Below, one piece after another: positions 7,052 through 15,525 of a stretch of 31,003 nt of DNA. Positions within the stretch are counted from its first letter, which is position 1, and every line of letters starts with the position of its first letter. The notes under the pieces were generated by a model. It was not told the origin of the DNA. It made no database searches and saw only the letters and a program-made list of their open reading frames with translations. The translations under genes were made by a program, and so were the position numbers. Origin of the DNA: Gordoniibacillus chartarius (GTDB lineage: Bacteria; Bacillota; Bacilli; Paenibacillales; NBRC-103111); contig NZ_JBHLWN010000091.1 in the NCBI RefSeq assembly GCF_042432825.1, positions 1 to 31,003 on the forward strand. The letters are read 5' to 3'.

Positions 7052-7188
7052 ATTTGAATGTAAAGCGTCAATAGCCGCCCTTAAATGGCAAAGGTACCTG
7101 TCTGCAGCATTTGCCGCAGATAGGCGATCCATGAGCAAAAGACTGCACTTTCGCTGAATCGCTCATGATTTAATGCCGACATTCAAAT
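7052..7188. repeat. 137-bp segment bounded by a 10-bp inverted repeat
   Basis: ATTTGAATGT (7052-7061) recurs inverted as ACATTCAAAT (7179-7188), with a second nested inverted pair CATGAGC (7130-7136) and GCTCATG (7161-7167). Small ORFs here overlap in several frames with no good ribosome binding site and are not believed. The rest of the stretch, 6905-7051 and 7189-7260, shows nothing else I can name. Confidence 0.35.
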
Positions 7189-7260
7189 AAAGTGAACTCC
7201 AGCAAGAACGGATACTGCCAGGTTCATCCACAGAAAAGCTGGTTCTATAATTTCCTGGAT

Positions 7261-7289
7261 AAAAACAAAGGAGAGGCATCTGCCCCCCC
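7261..7289 (-). terminator. Intrinsic terminator downstream of the oxidase and pseudogene
   Basis: On the minus strand a G-run plus C (7289-7282) pairs with GCCTCTCC (7277-7270) around an AGAT loop, with two G-U pairs, and is followed by TTTGTTTTT. It closes the transcription unit formed by the flavoprotein gene and the broken gene behind it. Confidence 0.65.
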
Positions 7290-7327
7290 CTCACAGTAGA
7301 CCCTTTCCATGTACAGCTATGTTGTTC

Positions 7328-7601
7328 CTATAGAATTATTTGCTGCCTCCCAACTGATTCCTGATCATATCCCTCTTGTTCGTTCCCCCGGGGGAGCGCC
7401 TTGAGTTCATTCGCAATAATCTTTAACCTACCGGTGTACTTAGTTTCTTCGCCGAAAGGGTGGAACGGCGCCATAATTGGGCCCCTTGAATAACGTAAAA
7501 TAACCGTTTGACCGTTGTAGTTGAAGTATTTGTGAAACTTCCTCTTGCAGCTTTAAGTCCGGATCCGCGGAAATGTAATCTTTCCATTCTTCTAGTGTTA
7601 T
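7328..7601 (-). pseudogene. Frameshifted remnant of a small soluble protein gene
   Basis: On the minus strand one frame opens with ITLEEWKDYISADPDLKLQEEVSQ, which looks like a genuine protein start except that the expected ATG is ATA (7601-7599). This frame ends early. A second frame continues with GQTVILRYSRGPIMAPFHPFGEETK and RLKIIANELKAL to a TAG at 7330-7328. The join lies around 7505-7520, so one frameshift plus a lost start codon would explain the pattern. It sits 25 nt behind the flavoprotein gene and before a terminator. The family is not firmly recognised. Confidence 0.5.
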
Positions 7602-7626
7602 AACGATGAAAACACTATTGTTAACG

Positions 7627-8892
7627 TCAGGCTTCCATCACATATTTGTTTATATAGTCGTTTCGGAATTTGCCTTCGGGATCGAAACGCAGCAGCAGCT
7701 GGCGGAAGTCGGGCAGCTTATCGTAAAGCTCTGCCAGGCGTGCGGCCGGCATGGTGAACAGCTTCGCCCAATGCGGGCGCGCTTGAAACGGCTCAAGCTC
7801 CGCCTCGATCAAGGGCAGCACCTGCCGCACACCCTCCCATTCCTGCTTCCAGGTGAAATGAAAGCCAACCGAGTCTCGCCCATAGCAAGGGCTCAGCCAT
7901 AGGTTGTCCTTGGCCACCGTGCGCAATTCGGAGACATACAGGAGCGGGGCAATGCGTTCCCGCAGCCGGTCAATGGCACACAGAGCTTCATACGCGTGTT
8001 GACGCGGAACGAAATATTCGCTCTGCAGCTCCTCCCCGGCGCTAGGCGTGAACTCCATGCGAAAATGCGGCAGCCGCTCATACCACGGTCCCGGCAAGCC
8101 GAGCTGCGGACTGCAGTTGTCAGCCGCATATCCCGGCACCGGGTGCCGGTTCACGTCCGCTAGCCTCGCACCGAAAAACTCCGGCGCTATCGGACCGGAA
8201 ACGTCGTCCGACAGCTTCCGCTTCACCCACACCTGATTAAACGCCGATTGTTTCCAATCGGTAAACAGACTGACACTGTAAGCGCTTGAAGTAATGTCGT
8301 CAAAATGATCCTTGAGGGTCTCTAGCGGCAAGTTATCGTATACGTGCTGGGTCATCTGAAACGCCGGCACGACGTCCAGCGTAAGCTTGGTCACGACGCC
8401 TAAGCCGCCGAGGCTGACAACGGTTCCTTCCCACCCTCCATCCTGCTGGCCGCGGGAAAGCTTGACGACGCTCCCGTCCGCCGTCACCACCTCCATTGCG
8501 CTAACAACGGTGGCTAGATTGCCGCACGTATCGCCCGATCCGTGCGTAGCGGTCGCAATCGCGCCGGCTACCGAAATGTGCGGTAACGACGCCAAATTGT
8601 GCAGCGCATAGCCTTGATCGTGCAGGTAGCGGCACAGTTCTCCATAACGGATGCCGCCTTCAACGGTAACCTGACTGTTCACGCGGTCGAGCGCGACTAC
8701 CTTATTCAGGTTCTCCAGCGAAAGCAAGCTCCCGCTGCTGTCGGCAATGTCATTAAACGAATGGCGCGATCCAAGCGCTTTCATATTGCGGCGGCTTGCC
8801 ACCGCCTCCTGCACCTCCTCCACGCTCCCGGGAGTCAGCAGCTCTGAAGCTTGGTACGAATAATTTCCTGCCCAGTTTCGATAGTTGCCCAT
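7627..8892 (-). CDS. FAD-dependent alditol oxidase-type oxidoreductase
   Basis: This 421-residue protein fits the size of AldO/xylitol oxidase-type enzymes of the vanillyl-alcohol oxidase superfamily. The FAD-binding half contains GSRHSFNDIADSSG (41-54), in which His44 matches the covalent FAD-attachment His of alditol oxidase. It also has NLASLPHISVAGAIATATHGSGD near 100-120 and VVSLGGLGVVTKLTLDVV. The C-terminal half has the substrate domain ending HWAKLFTMPAARLAELY and FRNDYINKYV, as in the D-arabinono-1,4-lactone oxidase/alditol oxidase group. The family oxidises terminal hydroxyls of polyols with O2, giving H2O2; the substrate here is not defined. ATG 8892 follows AAGAGGTG. It has no operon partner other than the pseudogene behind it. 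Confidence 0.85.
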   Translation of the reverse strand: MGNYRNWAGNYSYQASELLTPGSVEEVQEAVASRRNMKALGSRHSFNDIADSSGSLLSLENLNKVVALDRVNSQVTVEGGIRYGELCRYLHDQGYALHNLASLPHISVAGAIATATHGSGDTCGNLATVVSAMEVVTADGSVVKLSRGQQDGGWEGTVVSLGGLGVVTKLTLDVVPAFQMTQHVYDNLPLETLKDHFDDITSSAYSVSLFTDWKQSAFNQVWVKRKLSDDVSGPIAPEFFGARLADVNRHPVPGYAADNCSPQLGLPGPWYERLPHFRMEFTPSAGEELQSEYFVPRQHAYEALCAIDRLRERIAPLLYVSELRTVAKDNLWLSPCYGRDSVGFHFTWKQEWEGVRQVLPLIEAELEPFQARPHWAKLFTMPAARLAELYDKLPDFRQLLLRFDPEGKFRNDYINKYVMEA

Positions 8893-9045
8893 GCGCGTAC
8901 ACCTCTTTTATCCTGATCGTATTCCAATCGTCCATTAGTTCTTCATGGAATGATCAATATCCTCTAGGGACTATTAACTTATATCGAAACCTCCCCCCGC
9001 CGGGTTGCTTATATTAGGAATGGATGAACATGGGCGAGCAGACGC

Positions 9046-9071
9046 AAAAAAGGCTCCCGATTATCGGAGCC
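9046..9071 (-). terminator. Intrinsic terminator of the zinc-ribbon gene
   Basis: On the minus strand GGCTCC and GGAGCC pair around an 8-9 nt loop and are followed by six T (9051-9046). Confidence 0.85.
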
Positions 9072-9099
9072 CTGGCGTAAGTATCTTTAGATAATCGTG

Positions 9100-9306
9100 T
9101 TATCCGCCAAAAAATAAGTCCAAAACATTGGAAGCCTTAGATGATCTGCGATTATAAAACTCCGAGTAGCCGCAATTCAAACAGTAGACGACCACAAATT
9201 CGTTTTTTTGAATGTCAAACATTTTGGAAAGCCCGGTCCCCGTCATGGCTACTTCCTTTGTATCCGCGTCTTTGCTTCCGCATTTGATGCAGCCTTTGTT
9301 ACTCAT
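9100..9306 (-). CDS. Small zinc-ribbon protein
   Basis: This is a 68-residue protein with two CxxC knuckles, CIKC (6-9) and CLNC (about 42-45), flanking a beta-rich middle (MTGTGLSKMFDIQKNEFVVV). That is the layout of a single zinc ribbon such as the COG3478-like predicted nucleic-acid-binding proteins of Bacillota. The start follows GGGGGTGA at good spacing. It is monocistronic, between two terminators on the same strand. The partner and role are unknown. Confidence 0.8.
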   Translation of the reverse strand: MSNKGCIKCGSKDADTKEVAMTGTGLSKMFDIQKNEFVVVYCLNCGYSEFYNRRSSKASNVLDLFFGG

Positions 9307-9412
9307 TCAGGCTCACCCCCTATTCGCTTATTAAGTCTCTTCCTTCGCTTCACTAGTCTTGGTTAATTGTACGCAAGAACTTGGGGTTCGTTCCGTCTAT
9401 GCTAGAGAAACG

Positions 9413-9440
9413 AAAAAAAAAGCCGTGCACCCGGCACGGC
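9413..9440 (-). terminator. Intrinsic terminator of selD-mnmH
   Basis: On the minus strand GCCGTGC and GCACGGC form a perfect 7-bp stem with a CGGGT loop, followed by nine T (9421-9413). Confidence 0.95.
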
Positions 9441-9449
9441 CCATTCATC

Positions 9450-10511
9450 CTATTGTACTGTCTGGGAAGCCTTCCGCTTCCCAAAGCGCTCCTCGAGAAA
9501 GCCTTCGATTTGCGTAACGGCGTCCTCGATGCCCGATACCCGGAGGCGAACCGGCTCACCCTCATACTGGGTACCTGCGTGAGCGTAACGGGGATCGTAA
9601 TAATGCTCCAGCAGCAGCGCCACGGCAGGCGCATACTCCCCCTGCAGTAAGTGTGTCTTGATTTCGGCGGCAATCGGCGTATGCAGGCGCTTCGCTATCC
9701 GCTCGAACGCTTGTATACATTCCTGCTGATGCTTCTCCGGCTCGTAGTCCCGAAGGATGTGCCGGATGCGCTCCTCCTGCGGCGTCTCCAGGAACAGCTG
9801 GGCCCCCCGCTCCTTCGCATCCATGAGGAACTGCGGCAGCACGGCTTTGCCGATCCGCTGGCTCTCCGCCTCGATAATGACATAGGGTTCGTCCTTACAG
9901 GCAATGAGCTGCTGCAGCAGGAGCGCTTCAAACGTCTTCTGGTTGTTCGGCTCCAGACCGATTTGTCCGAAGATCGAACCGCGGTGGCCTGCCAAGCCTT
10001 CCAGATCGATAGCCGGATAGCCGCGCCGCGCCAGCTCGCGGATAATTTCCGTCTTGCCCGAACCCGTGTAGCCGTTAATAACGATACACTCCGGCCGGAA
10101 TTCCCAGCTCTCCAGCGTCTCATGCACCCACTGGCGATAAGCGCGCACGCCTCCCATGAGGCGGTACACGCGCATGCCCATGAGCGACAGTACCGTCGCC
10201 GTCGTCTTGCTGCGCATGCCGCCGCGCCAGCAGTATACGGCTTTGCGGCCCGGCAGCTCCTCGAACTGCTTAATGAAGCCGGGCAGCTTCGCCGATACGA
10301 TCTCCAGCCCCCGCTCTTTGGCGGCGTGTACGCTCACCTGCTTGTACAGCGTGCCGATCTCGGCCCGCTCCTCATCGGTGAAGATAGGGATATTGAGCGC
10401 CCCCGGGACGGCAAACTCCGCGTACTCGGACGGCGAGCGAACGTCGACGACGGTGAGCGCTTCTTTCGTCGGCAGCCCCAGAAGCTGCTCGACCGTGATG
10501 TCTTGAAACAT
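9450..10511 (-). CDS. mnmH: tRNA 2-selenouridine synthase
   Basis: This 353-residue, full-length MnmH (SelU) replaces sulfur by selenium in 2-thiouridine at the wobble position of Lys, Glu and Gln tRNAs, probably via a geranylated intermediate, using selenophosphate. The N-terminal rhodanese domain (about 1-135) has the active Cys94 in YCWRGGMRS. The C-terminal domain has a Walker A motif GYTGSGKT (147-154). Conserved blocks AIDLEGLAGHRGS, IEAESQRIG and HYYDPRYAH are family landmarks. It lies 21 nt downstream of selD and ends in a strong terminator, forming a two-gene selenium operon. Confidence 0.97.
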   Translation of the reverse strand: MFQDITVEQLLGLPTKEALTVVDVRSPSEYAEFAVPGALNIPIFTDEERAEIGTLYKQVSVHAAKERGLEIVSAKLPGFIKQFEELPGRKAVYCWRGGMRSKTTATVLSLMGMRVYRLMGGVRAYRQWVHETLESWEFRPECIVINGYTGSGKTEIIRELARRGYPAIDLEGLAGHRGSIFGQIGLEPNNQKTFEALLLQQLIACKDEPYVIIEAESQRIGKAVLPQFLMDAKERGAQLFLETPQEERIRHILRDYEPEKHQQECIQAFERIAKRLHTPIAAEIKTHLLQGEYAPAVALLLEHYYDPRYAHAGTQYEGEPVRLRVSGIEDAVTQIEGFLEERFGKRKASQTVQ

Positions 10512-10532
10512 GCGTCAGGACTCCTCTATCGG

Positions 10533-11594
10533 TTAAACTGTCACCTGAATATGTCCGGGATGATCCGCTACGACATCCCCGATTAAGCTGGCTTCCACTC
10601 CCGCGGCGCGAAGCTCGCCGAGCAGCGCCTCCGCTTGGCCGCCGTCGATCGAAATGAGCAGTCCCCCGGAAGTTACCGCATCGCACAATATCCACTGCTC
10701 GATCTGATCAAGCTCTGCGGCGAACGTTACGCTGCCTTCAAGATGCGCGTAATTGTTCTTCGTTCCGCCCGGAACGAATCCGGCTTCCGCCAGCTCCCGC
10801 ACGCGCGGCAGCACCGGCACATCGGAACGGCGGATGCGGATGCCGACGGAGCTTCCCTTGGCGAGCTCCGAGGCATGGCCAAGCAGACCGAAGCCGGTAA
10901 CGTCCGTGCAGCCGTGTACCGCATCTCCGAAGCGCTCCATCACTTCCGCCGACGTCTTGTTCAGCGTCGCCATCACCTTCGTGACGCGGGCGACCTCGTC
11001 TGCCGTCAGCTGATCCTTCTTGATCGATGTCGTTAAGATCCCGACGCCGATCGGCTTCGTCAAGATCAGCTTGTCCCCCGCCTTCGCCCCGGCATTCGGC
11101 TTCACCCGGTCCGGATGGACGATGCCGGTCACCGCCATGCCGAACTTCGGCTCATTATCGTCGATCGAGTGACCGCCGACCAGCGTTGCGCCGGCTTCCT
11201 TCACCTTGTCGGCTGCGCCGCGCAGAATTTCCGCCAGGATCGCCTTGTCGAGCGTCTTGATCGGAAACGCCACGATATTGAGCACGGTCAGCGGCTTGCC
11301 GCCCATTGCATAGACGTCGCTAAGCGCGTTGGCGGCCGCCACTTGGCCGAACGAATACGGATCGTCGACAATCGGGGTGAAGAAATCGACGGTTTGGACA
11401 AGCGCCATGTCGTCCGTCAGCTTGTATACGCCTGCGTCGTCGCTCGTATCAAGTCCGACGAGCAGATTGGGGTTATGCTCCGGCTTCGGGAGGTTTCGCA
11501 GCACTTGGGACAGCTCGGCCGGTCCGATTTTGCAGCCGCAGCCGCCTTTGCTCGAAAGCGAAGTCAGCTTTATAGAAGTTACAGCGTCACTCAT
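10533..11594 (-). CDS. selD: Selenide, water dikinase (selenophosphate synthetase)
   Basis: This 353-residue SelD makes selenophosphate from selenide and ATP. The N-terminal active loop GGCGCKIGP carries Cys19 and Lys22, so this is the Cys form, not the selenocysteine form. ATP/metal motifs LDTSDDAGVY, VDFFTPIVDDPY, LVGGHSIDD and CTDVTGFGLLGHA are intact. The ATG follows AAGGAAGGAAGATG. Pairing with mnmH only, with no selA/selB here, points to tRNA selenation as the purpose, though the window cannot exclude selenoprotein genes elsewhere. Confidence 0.97.
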   Translation of the reverse strand: MSDAVTSIKLTSLSSKGGCGCKIGPAELSQVLRNLPKPEHNPNLLVGLDTSDDAGVYKLTDDMALVQTVDFFTPIVDDPYSFGQVAAANALSDVYAMGGKPLTVLNIVAFPIKTLDKAILAEILRGAADKVKEAGATLVGGHSIDDNEPKFGMAVTGIVHPDRVKPNAGAKAGDKLILTKPIGVGILTTSIKKDQLTADEVARVTKVMATLNKTSAEVMERFGDAVHGCTDVTGFGLLGHASELAKGSSVGIRIRRSDVPVLPRVRELAEAGFVPGGTKNNYAHLEGSVTFAAELDQIEQWILCDAVTSGGLLISIDGGQAEALLGELRAAGVEASLIGDVVADHPGHIQVTV

Positions 11595-11639
11595 TGGAGG
11601 TCATCTTCCTTCCTTGAACAATTATCGTCTATTGCAAAG

Positions 11640-11666
11640 CTTATAGGAGTGTAATGCCTTTGTAAA
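11640..11666 (-). promoter_or_regulatory. Weak candidate promoter of selD-mnmH
   Basis: On the minus strand TTTACA (11666-11661) and TATAAG (11645-11640) are separated by 15 bp, shorter than the preferred 17. They lie about 46 nt before the selD start. The poor spacing keeps this tentative. Confidence 0.3.
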
Positions 11667-11715
11667 GTGCATGCTGCCGATGCCTGCAGGTTTCCCATAT
11701 CCATCCAAAATAATA

Positions 11716-11753
11716 GCCTGTGCAGCGGCGAATGATCTCACCGTTACACAGGC
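11716..11753 (-). terminator. Hairpin closing the ABC transporter operon
   Basis: GCCTGTG and CACAGGC (11716-11722 and 11747-11753) form a 7-bp stem with an inner CGG/CCG pair. On the minus strand it is followed by TATTATTTTGG. It starts 15 nt after the stop of the last ATPase gene. The T-tract is interrupted, so it is of moderate strength. Confidence 0.55.
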
Positions 11754-11768
11754 CTTGCTCCACGATGG

Positions 11769-12569
11769 TCAACCGAGATTCCAGGCGGAATGAATCTTCG
11801 GCACGTCGTTAATAAGCTGTATTGTATACGAATGCTGCGGGTTCAAAATAATCCGCTCCGCATCGCCGCTCTCGACGACCCGGCCTTTTTCCATAATGAG
11901 CAGCGTATCGCTCACATAATAGGCGAGCCCGACATCGTGCGTGATGAAAATAATCGTCATCTTGTTCTCGTCGCGAAGCTTCAACAGCATGTCAAGAATC
12001 GTCGAGCGGGAGCAGGCATCCACCATCGAAGTTGGCTCGTCGGCGATCAGCACCTTCGGCCGCAGCATGAAGATGCGCGCGATCATGAGCCGCTGCATTT
12101 GCCCGCCGGACAGCTCGAACGGATATTTGTTGTACAGCTCCTCATATTTTAGGTTAACGAACGAGCATGCTTCCTTCATCTTCCGCACCTGCATCTCCGG
12201 CGACAGCTGCAGTCCCTGAAGCTTGATGCAATCGGTCAGCAGCTTCTCCACCCGATGAAACAAGTTGAACGAAGCGAACGGATCCTGGAAAATCGCCTGG
12301 ATATCTTTCCAATACGCTCTCCGGTCGGCATACCGGTTCAGCCGTCTCGGCTTCCCCTTGTATTCGATCGTGCCGGACGTTTGCTTCAGCAGCCCCATCA
12401 GCATCTTTGCCAGCGTCGTCTTGCCGCTGCCGCTTTCCCCGACGATGGACACGATCTCCCCTTCATGGAAGTCGAAGCTGACATCGCTGATAGCCGTCGT
12501 CTTGTTTGGGCCATAGCCGAACACTTTCGTCAGCTGCCTGCCGCTGAGCAGCACTTCACGCTCCTTCAT
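11769..12569 (-). CDS. Dpp/Opp-type ABC transporter ATPase, second subunit (DppF-like)
   Basis: This is a 266-residue ATPase. Walker A is GESGSGKTT (about 44-52), the Q-loop is in AIFQDPFASFN, the signature is LSGGQMQR, Walker B is VLIADEPTS and the switch His is in FITHDVGLAYYVSD. The short C-terminus lacks the Cys-rich oligopeptide tail of the partner ATPase, which is usual for the F subunit. AAGGAG lies 10 nt before the ATG, inside the end of the upstream ATPase gene (14-nt overlap). It is the last gene of the importer operon. Confidence 0.92.
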   Translation of the reverse strand: MKEREVLLSGRQLTKVFGYGPNKTTAISDVSFDFHEGEIVSIVGESGSGKTTLAKMLMGLLKQTSGTIEYKGKPRRLNRYADRRAYWKDIQAIFQDPFASFNLFHRVEKLLTDCIKLQGLQLSPEMQVRKMKEACSFVNLKYEELYNKYPFELSGGQMQRLMIARIFMLRPKVLIADEPTSMVDACSRSTILDMLLKLRDENKMTIIFITHDVGLAYYVSDTLLIMEKGRVVESGDAERIILNPQHSYTIQLINDVPKIHSAWNLG

Positions 12570-13566
12570 TCTTATACCACTCCTTCAACATGTCGACGGC
12601 AAAATGGCACCGGTATACGCGTCCGTCCAACATTTGATTCTCCACCTTCCCTTGTCTGCAGACGTCCCGCGCGTATTCGCAGCGGTCCGCGAACCGGCAC
12701 CCGCTCGGCACCTGTTTCAGATTCGGCGGGGCTCCGGGTATGGCGGCCAGCTTATGCCCCTTCATTCCTTCTTCCGGAACGATAATGGAGCCCATCAGCT
12801 TCTTCGTATACGGATGCAGCGGGTCGAAAATCATTTGCTGCGCCGTCCCGCGCTCGACCACTTCGCCGGCGTACATGACCATAATGTCGTCCGTTACGTG
12901 ATACAGCAGCGGCAGCTCATGGGTGATGAAGACGAGCGACCGGATAAATTTCTGCTTCAGCAGCTCCTTCAGCAGCTTAATGACGGCCTTCTGCGACGTC
13001 ACGTCAAGCGCGGAGGTCGGTTCGTCGGCAATGAGCACCTTCGGATTGAGAATGGTCGAGATCGCAATAACGGTCCGCTGCTTCATGCCGCCGGACAGCT
13101 CGTTCGGGTACGAATGCAGCACCTTCGCCGATAAATTCAGCGTTTCGAACCGCTGCGCCGCCAGCTCGTATACTTGCTGCTTGCCGAGCTCGGGCCGGTG
13201 CTCCTTCATGATGTCTTCGATGAATCGGATAATTTTGAGCGTCGGATTAAGCGCGTTCATCGCCGCCTGCGGAATGTACGCGATCTCCCGGCCCGATACT
13301 TGCGTGCGCAGCTGCTCCTTGCTCAGCTTCATAATATCCGTACCGTCAACCTTGATGGAGCCGCCGCCGTAGTGGAGCGGTGGAAAATAGAAGCCCATGA
13401 GGCTCAGCGCCAGCGTCGATTTGCCGCAGCCCGATTCGCCGGCGATGCCGAGCGTCTTCCCATCCTCCAGAGCGAAGCTCACGCCGTCGACGGCATGGAC
13501 CTTCTCCTTCAGACGAGTGCGGTAATACGTCTTCAGGTCGTTCACTTCCAGGATGTTTCGGCTCAT
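12556..13566 (-). CDS. Dpp/Opp-type ABC transporter ATPase, first subunit (DppD-like)
   Basis: This is a 336-residue ATPase. Walker A is GESGCGKST, the signature LSGGMKQR, Walker B VLIADEPTSALD and the switch FITHELPLL. The C-terminal extension GCRFADRCEYARDVC...YRCHF carries the cysteines typical of oligopeptide_transporter-type D/F subunits, associated with an Fe-S cluster in some members. AAGGAG sits 9 nt from ATG 13566 but only 3 nt from ATG 13572, so 13566 is chosen. The permease stop abuts the start, so translation is coupled. Confidence 0.92.
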   Translation of the reverse strand: MSRNILEVNDLKTYYRTRLKEKVHAVDGVSFALEDGKTLGIAGESGCGKSTLALSLMGFYFPPLHYGGGSIKVDGTDIMKLSKEQLRTQVSGREIAYIPQAAMNALNPTLKIIRFIEDIMKEHRPELGKQQVYELAAQRFETLNLSAKVLHSYPNELSGGMKQRTVIAISTILNPKVLIADEPTSALDVTSQKAVIKLLKELLKQKFIRSLVFITHELPLLYHVTDDIMVMYAGEVVERGTAQQMIFDPLHPYTKKLMGSIIVPEEGMKGHKLAAIPGAPPNLKQVPSGCRFADRCEYARDVCRQGKVENQMLDGRVYRCHFAVDMLKEWYKNEGA

Positions 13567-13571
13567 CGTCA

Positions 13572-14408
13572 TTAGCTCCTTATCTTCGGATTGAAGATTT
13601 CGTCCATCCCCGTGTTCATCATGTACAGCGAGAACGTGATGATCGCGATGGCGAAGGCGGCCGGAATGAACGCCCACCACGCGCCGGCTACGGGAGCTTC
13701 GAACACCAGTGCCCAATTCATGAGAATACCGAGCGAAATCGTATTGTATGGCCCCAGTCCGAGCATGGAAATCGAAGCCTCGGCGAGTATGCCGGACGCC
13801 ATTTGCAGCACGAACGCCATAACGACGTAGGAAGCGATGTAGGGCAAAATTTCAAACAGGATGATTCGCGGCGTGCTGTGCCCCGATATTTTCGCAATGT
13901 TCACATGATCCCGGTTCCTCAGCGACGTCGTCTGCGCTCTTACCGCTCTGGCCGTCCACGGCCAGCTCGTTATGCCGATGACGATCGCGGTTACCAGCGA
14001 GCTGCGCGAGTCGATGCTCACCGAGATGAGAATCAAGATAATGAACGACGGAATAACGATGAATATATTCGTAATCGCCGTCAGGAGGTTATCCGCCAGC
14101 CCGCCGATATACCCCGACGCAAGCCCGATGACGAGTCCGATACACGTAGCGATAAGACCGGCGATCAGACCGACCTGTACCGAAGTGCGGATGCCGTACA
14201 TCAGCTCCAGGAAAATATCTCTGCCGAAGTTGTCCGAGCCGAGCAGCAGCTCGCCGCCCGGAGGCTGAAACGCCAGCGCCATCATCTCCAGCGGATCGCG
14301 CGTGTTGATAAGCGGATAGATGAGAACAAGCGCCATCATCAGCAGAAGCGTTATCGAACCGATCATAAACTTGGGAGACTTCAGCAAAATTTGGACGGAA
14401 TGGTTCAT
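13572..14408 (-). CDS. Dpp/Opp-type ABC transporter permease, second subunit (DppC-like)
   Basis: This is a 278-residue inner-membrane protein with about six helices. After a first helix (about 17-35) comes the family segment LLGSDNFGRDIFLELMYGIR. The EAA loop that contacts the ATPases is RNRDHVNIAKISGHSTPRII. GGAGGAG before ATG 14408 fixes the start. It begins 1 nt after the stop of the other permease. Confidence 0.92.
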   Translation of the reverse strand: MNHSVQILLKSPKFMIGSITLLLMMALVLIYPLINTRDPLEMMALAFQPPGGELLLGSDNFGRDIFLELMYGIRTSVQVGLIAGLIATCIGLVIGLASGYIGGLADNLLTAITNIFIVIPSFIILILISVSIDSRSSLVTAIVIGITSWPWTARAVRAQTTSLRNRDHVNIAKISGHSTPRIILFEILPYIASYVVMAFVLQMASGILAEASISMLGLGPYNTISLGILMNWALVFEAPVAGAWWAFIPAAFAIAIITFSLYMMNTGMDEIFNPKIRS

Positions 14409-14409
14409 T

Positions 14410-15420
14410 TTATTGCTCCTCCATCTGCGCAGCTTTAATTCGAGGATCAACGAAGCCGTACACGATCTCGATAATAAAGTTGGCCAGAAGAACGGTAATG
14501 GCGATCAGCAGCGTGCAGCCGGAGATGAGCGGGTAATCCAGCTGGCGGATGGCGGTGAACAGCCAGGTGCCGATACCCGGATAGCTGAACACGATTTCGC
14601 AGATGAGCGAGCCGCCGACCATCGTCCCGATCGACAGCGCCAGACCGGTAATCTGCGGCAGCATCGCGTTCTTGAACACGTAGCGGGCCACCCGCGAATC
14701 CCGAATGCCGAGCAGCTTGCTGTACAGCACGTAATCCGCATTCAGCTCGTAAATTGACATCTCGCGCATGCCGATCGCCTGGCCCCCGATCGTGACGAGA
14801 ACGATGGACAAGAACGGCAGAGTATGATGGCGGATGACCGAAGCGATGAAGTCCCAGCTCAGATTGGGCATCATCTGGTAATCGTAGCCGCCGGAGATCG
14901 GGAACCAGTGTAAGGTCAGCCCGAAGACGAACAGCATAATAATCGCCAAGGTGAAGAACGGGATCGAGTTGATGAACAGCGCTACCGGGAAAATGACTTT
15001 ATCGAGCACGCCCTTGCGGTATGCCGCCACCGCACCGAGGACGTTGCCGACGATCCAGCCGACCAGAATCGCCGGCAGCTGCAGCGCCACCGTCCACGGA
15101 ACGGCGGAAGCCAAAATGTCGGTCACCTTCTTCGGATACAGGCCGAACGACGTGCCGAGATTGCCGGTAGCCAAATTTTTCAAGTATATAAGAAACTGGA
15201 CGCCCAGCGGCTTGTCGATGCCGAATTCTTTCATGAATGTTTCGTATACCCGCTTGATCGTGTCGCTGTCGGTCATCCCCTGCGTCATCTGGGAGGCGAT
15301 CACGCTGACCGGGTTGCCCTGAATCAGCCTCGGCAGCAGGAAGTTAAGGCCGATGGCCACGAGAAGCGTGAGGAAGTACCAGGCGAATTTCCTGACAAAA
15401 TATTTCGTATAAGCATTCAA
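14410..15420 (-). CDS. Dpp/Opp-type ABC transporter permease, first subunit (DppB-like)
   Basis: This is a 336-residue membrane protein. The N-terminal helix (about 13-30: WYFLTLLVAIGLNFLLP) and the FGIDKPLGVQFLIYLKNL segment are typical of the B subunit. The EAA-type loop is LNADYVLYSKLLGIRDSRV, and the C-terminus VYGFVDPRIK is characteristic. The start is TTG 15420, chosen because AAGGAGG lies 8 nt upstream; no ATG in frame has such a site. It lies 105 nt behind the binding-protein gene with an inverted repeat in the gap. Confidence 0.9.
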   Translation of the reverse strand: MNAYTKYFVRKFAWYFLTLLVAIGLNFLLPRLIQGNPVSVIASQMTQGMTDSDTIKRVYETFMKEFGIDKPLGVQFLIYLKNLATGNLGTSFGLYPKKVTDILASAVPWTVALQLPAILVGWIVGNVLGAVAAYRKGVLDKVIFPVALFINSIPFFTLAIIMLFVFGLTLHWFPISGGYDYQMMPNLSWDFIASVIRHHTLPFLSIVLVTIGGQAIGMREMSIYELNADYVLYSKLLGIRDSRVARYVFKNAMLPQITGLALSIGTMVGGSLICEIVFSYPGIGTWLFTAIRQLDYPLISGCTLLIAITVLLANFIIEIVYGFVDPRIKAAQMEEQ

Positions 15421-15464
15421 ACTCCCACACCTCCTTAATCCGTATTGGGTGAAGAGGAGGCTGA

Positions 15465-15492
15465 TCAAGGGCAGCCGCGGGCGGTTCCTTGA
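15465..15492 (-). other. Inverted repeat between binding-protein and permease genes
   Basis: TCAAGG (15465-15470) and CCTTGA (15487-15492) form a hairpin with a GC-rich loop just behind the binding-protein stop. Such intercistronic stems often protect the upstream mRNA so that binding protein is made in excess; that role is inferred. There is no T-tract. Confidence 0.35.
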
Positions 15493-15525
15493 CAAGCCCC
15501 TTCCCTTGCGTCAAATTCGCCGGTA

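Noticed and set aside
6621..7157. Several 60-76 codon ORFs in the gene-poor stretch
   Set aside because: They overlap each other on both strands, lack ribosome binding sites and have no recognisable protein character.
9450..11594. Selenocysteine-containing SelD or a nearby SECIS element
   Set aside because: The active loop reads GCGCK with ordinary cysteine codons, and no in-frame TGA is present.
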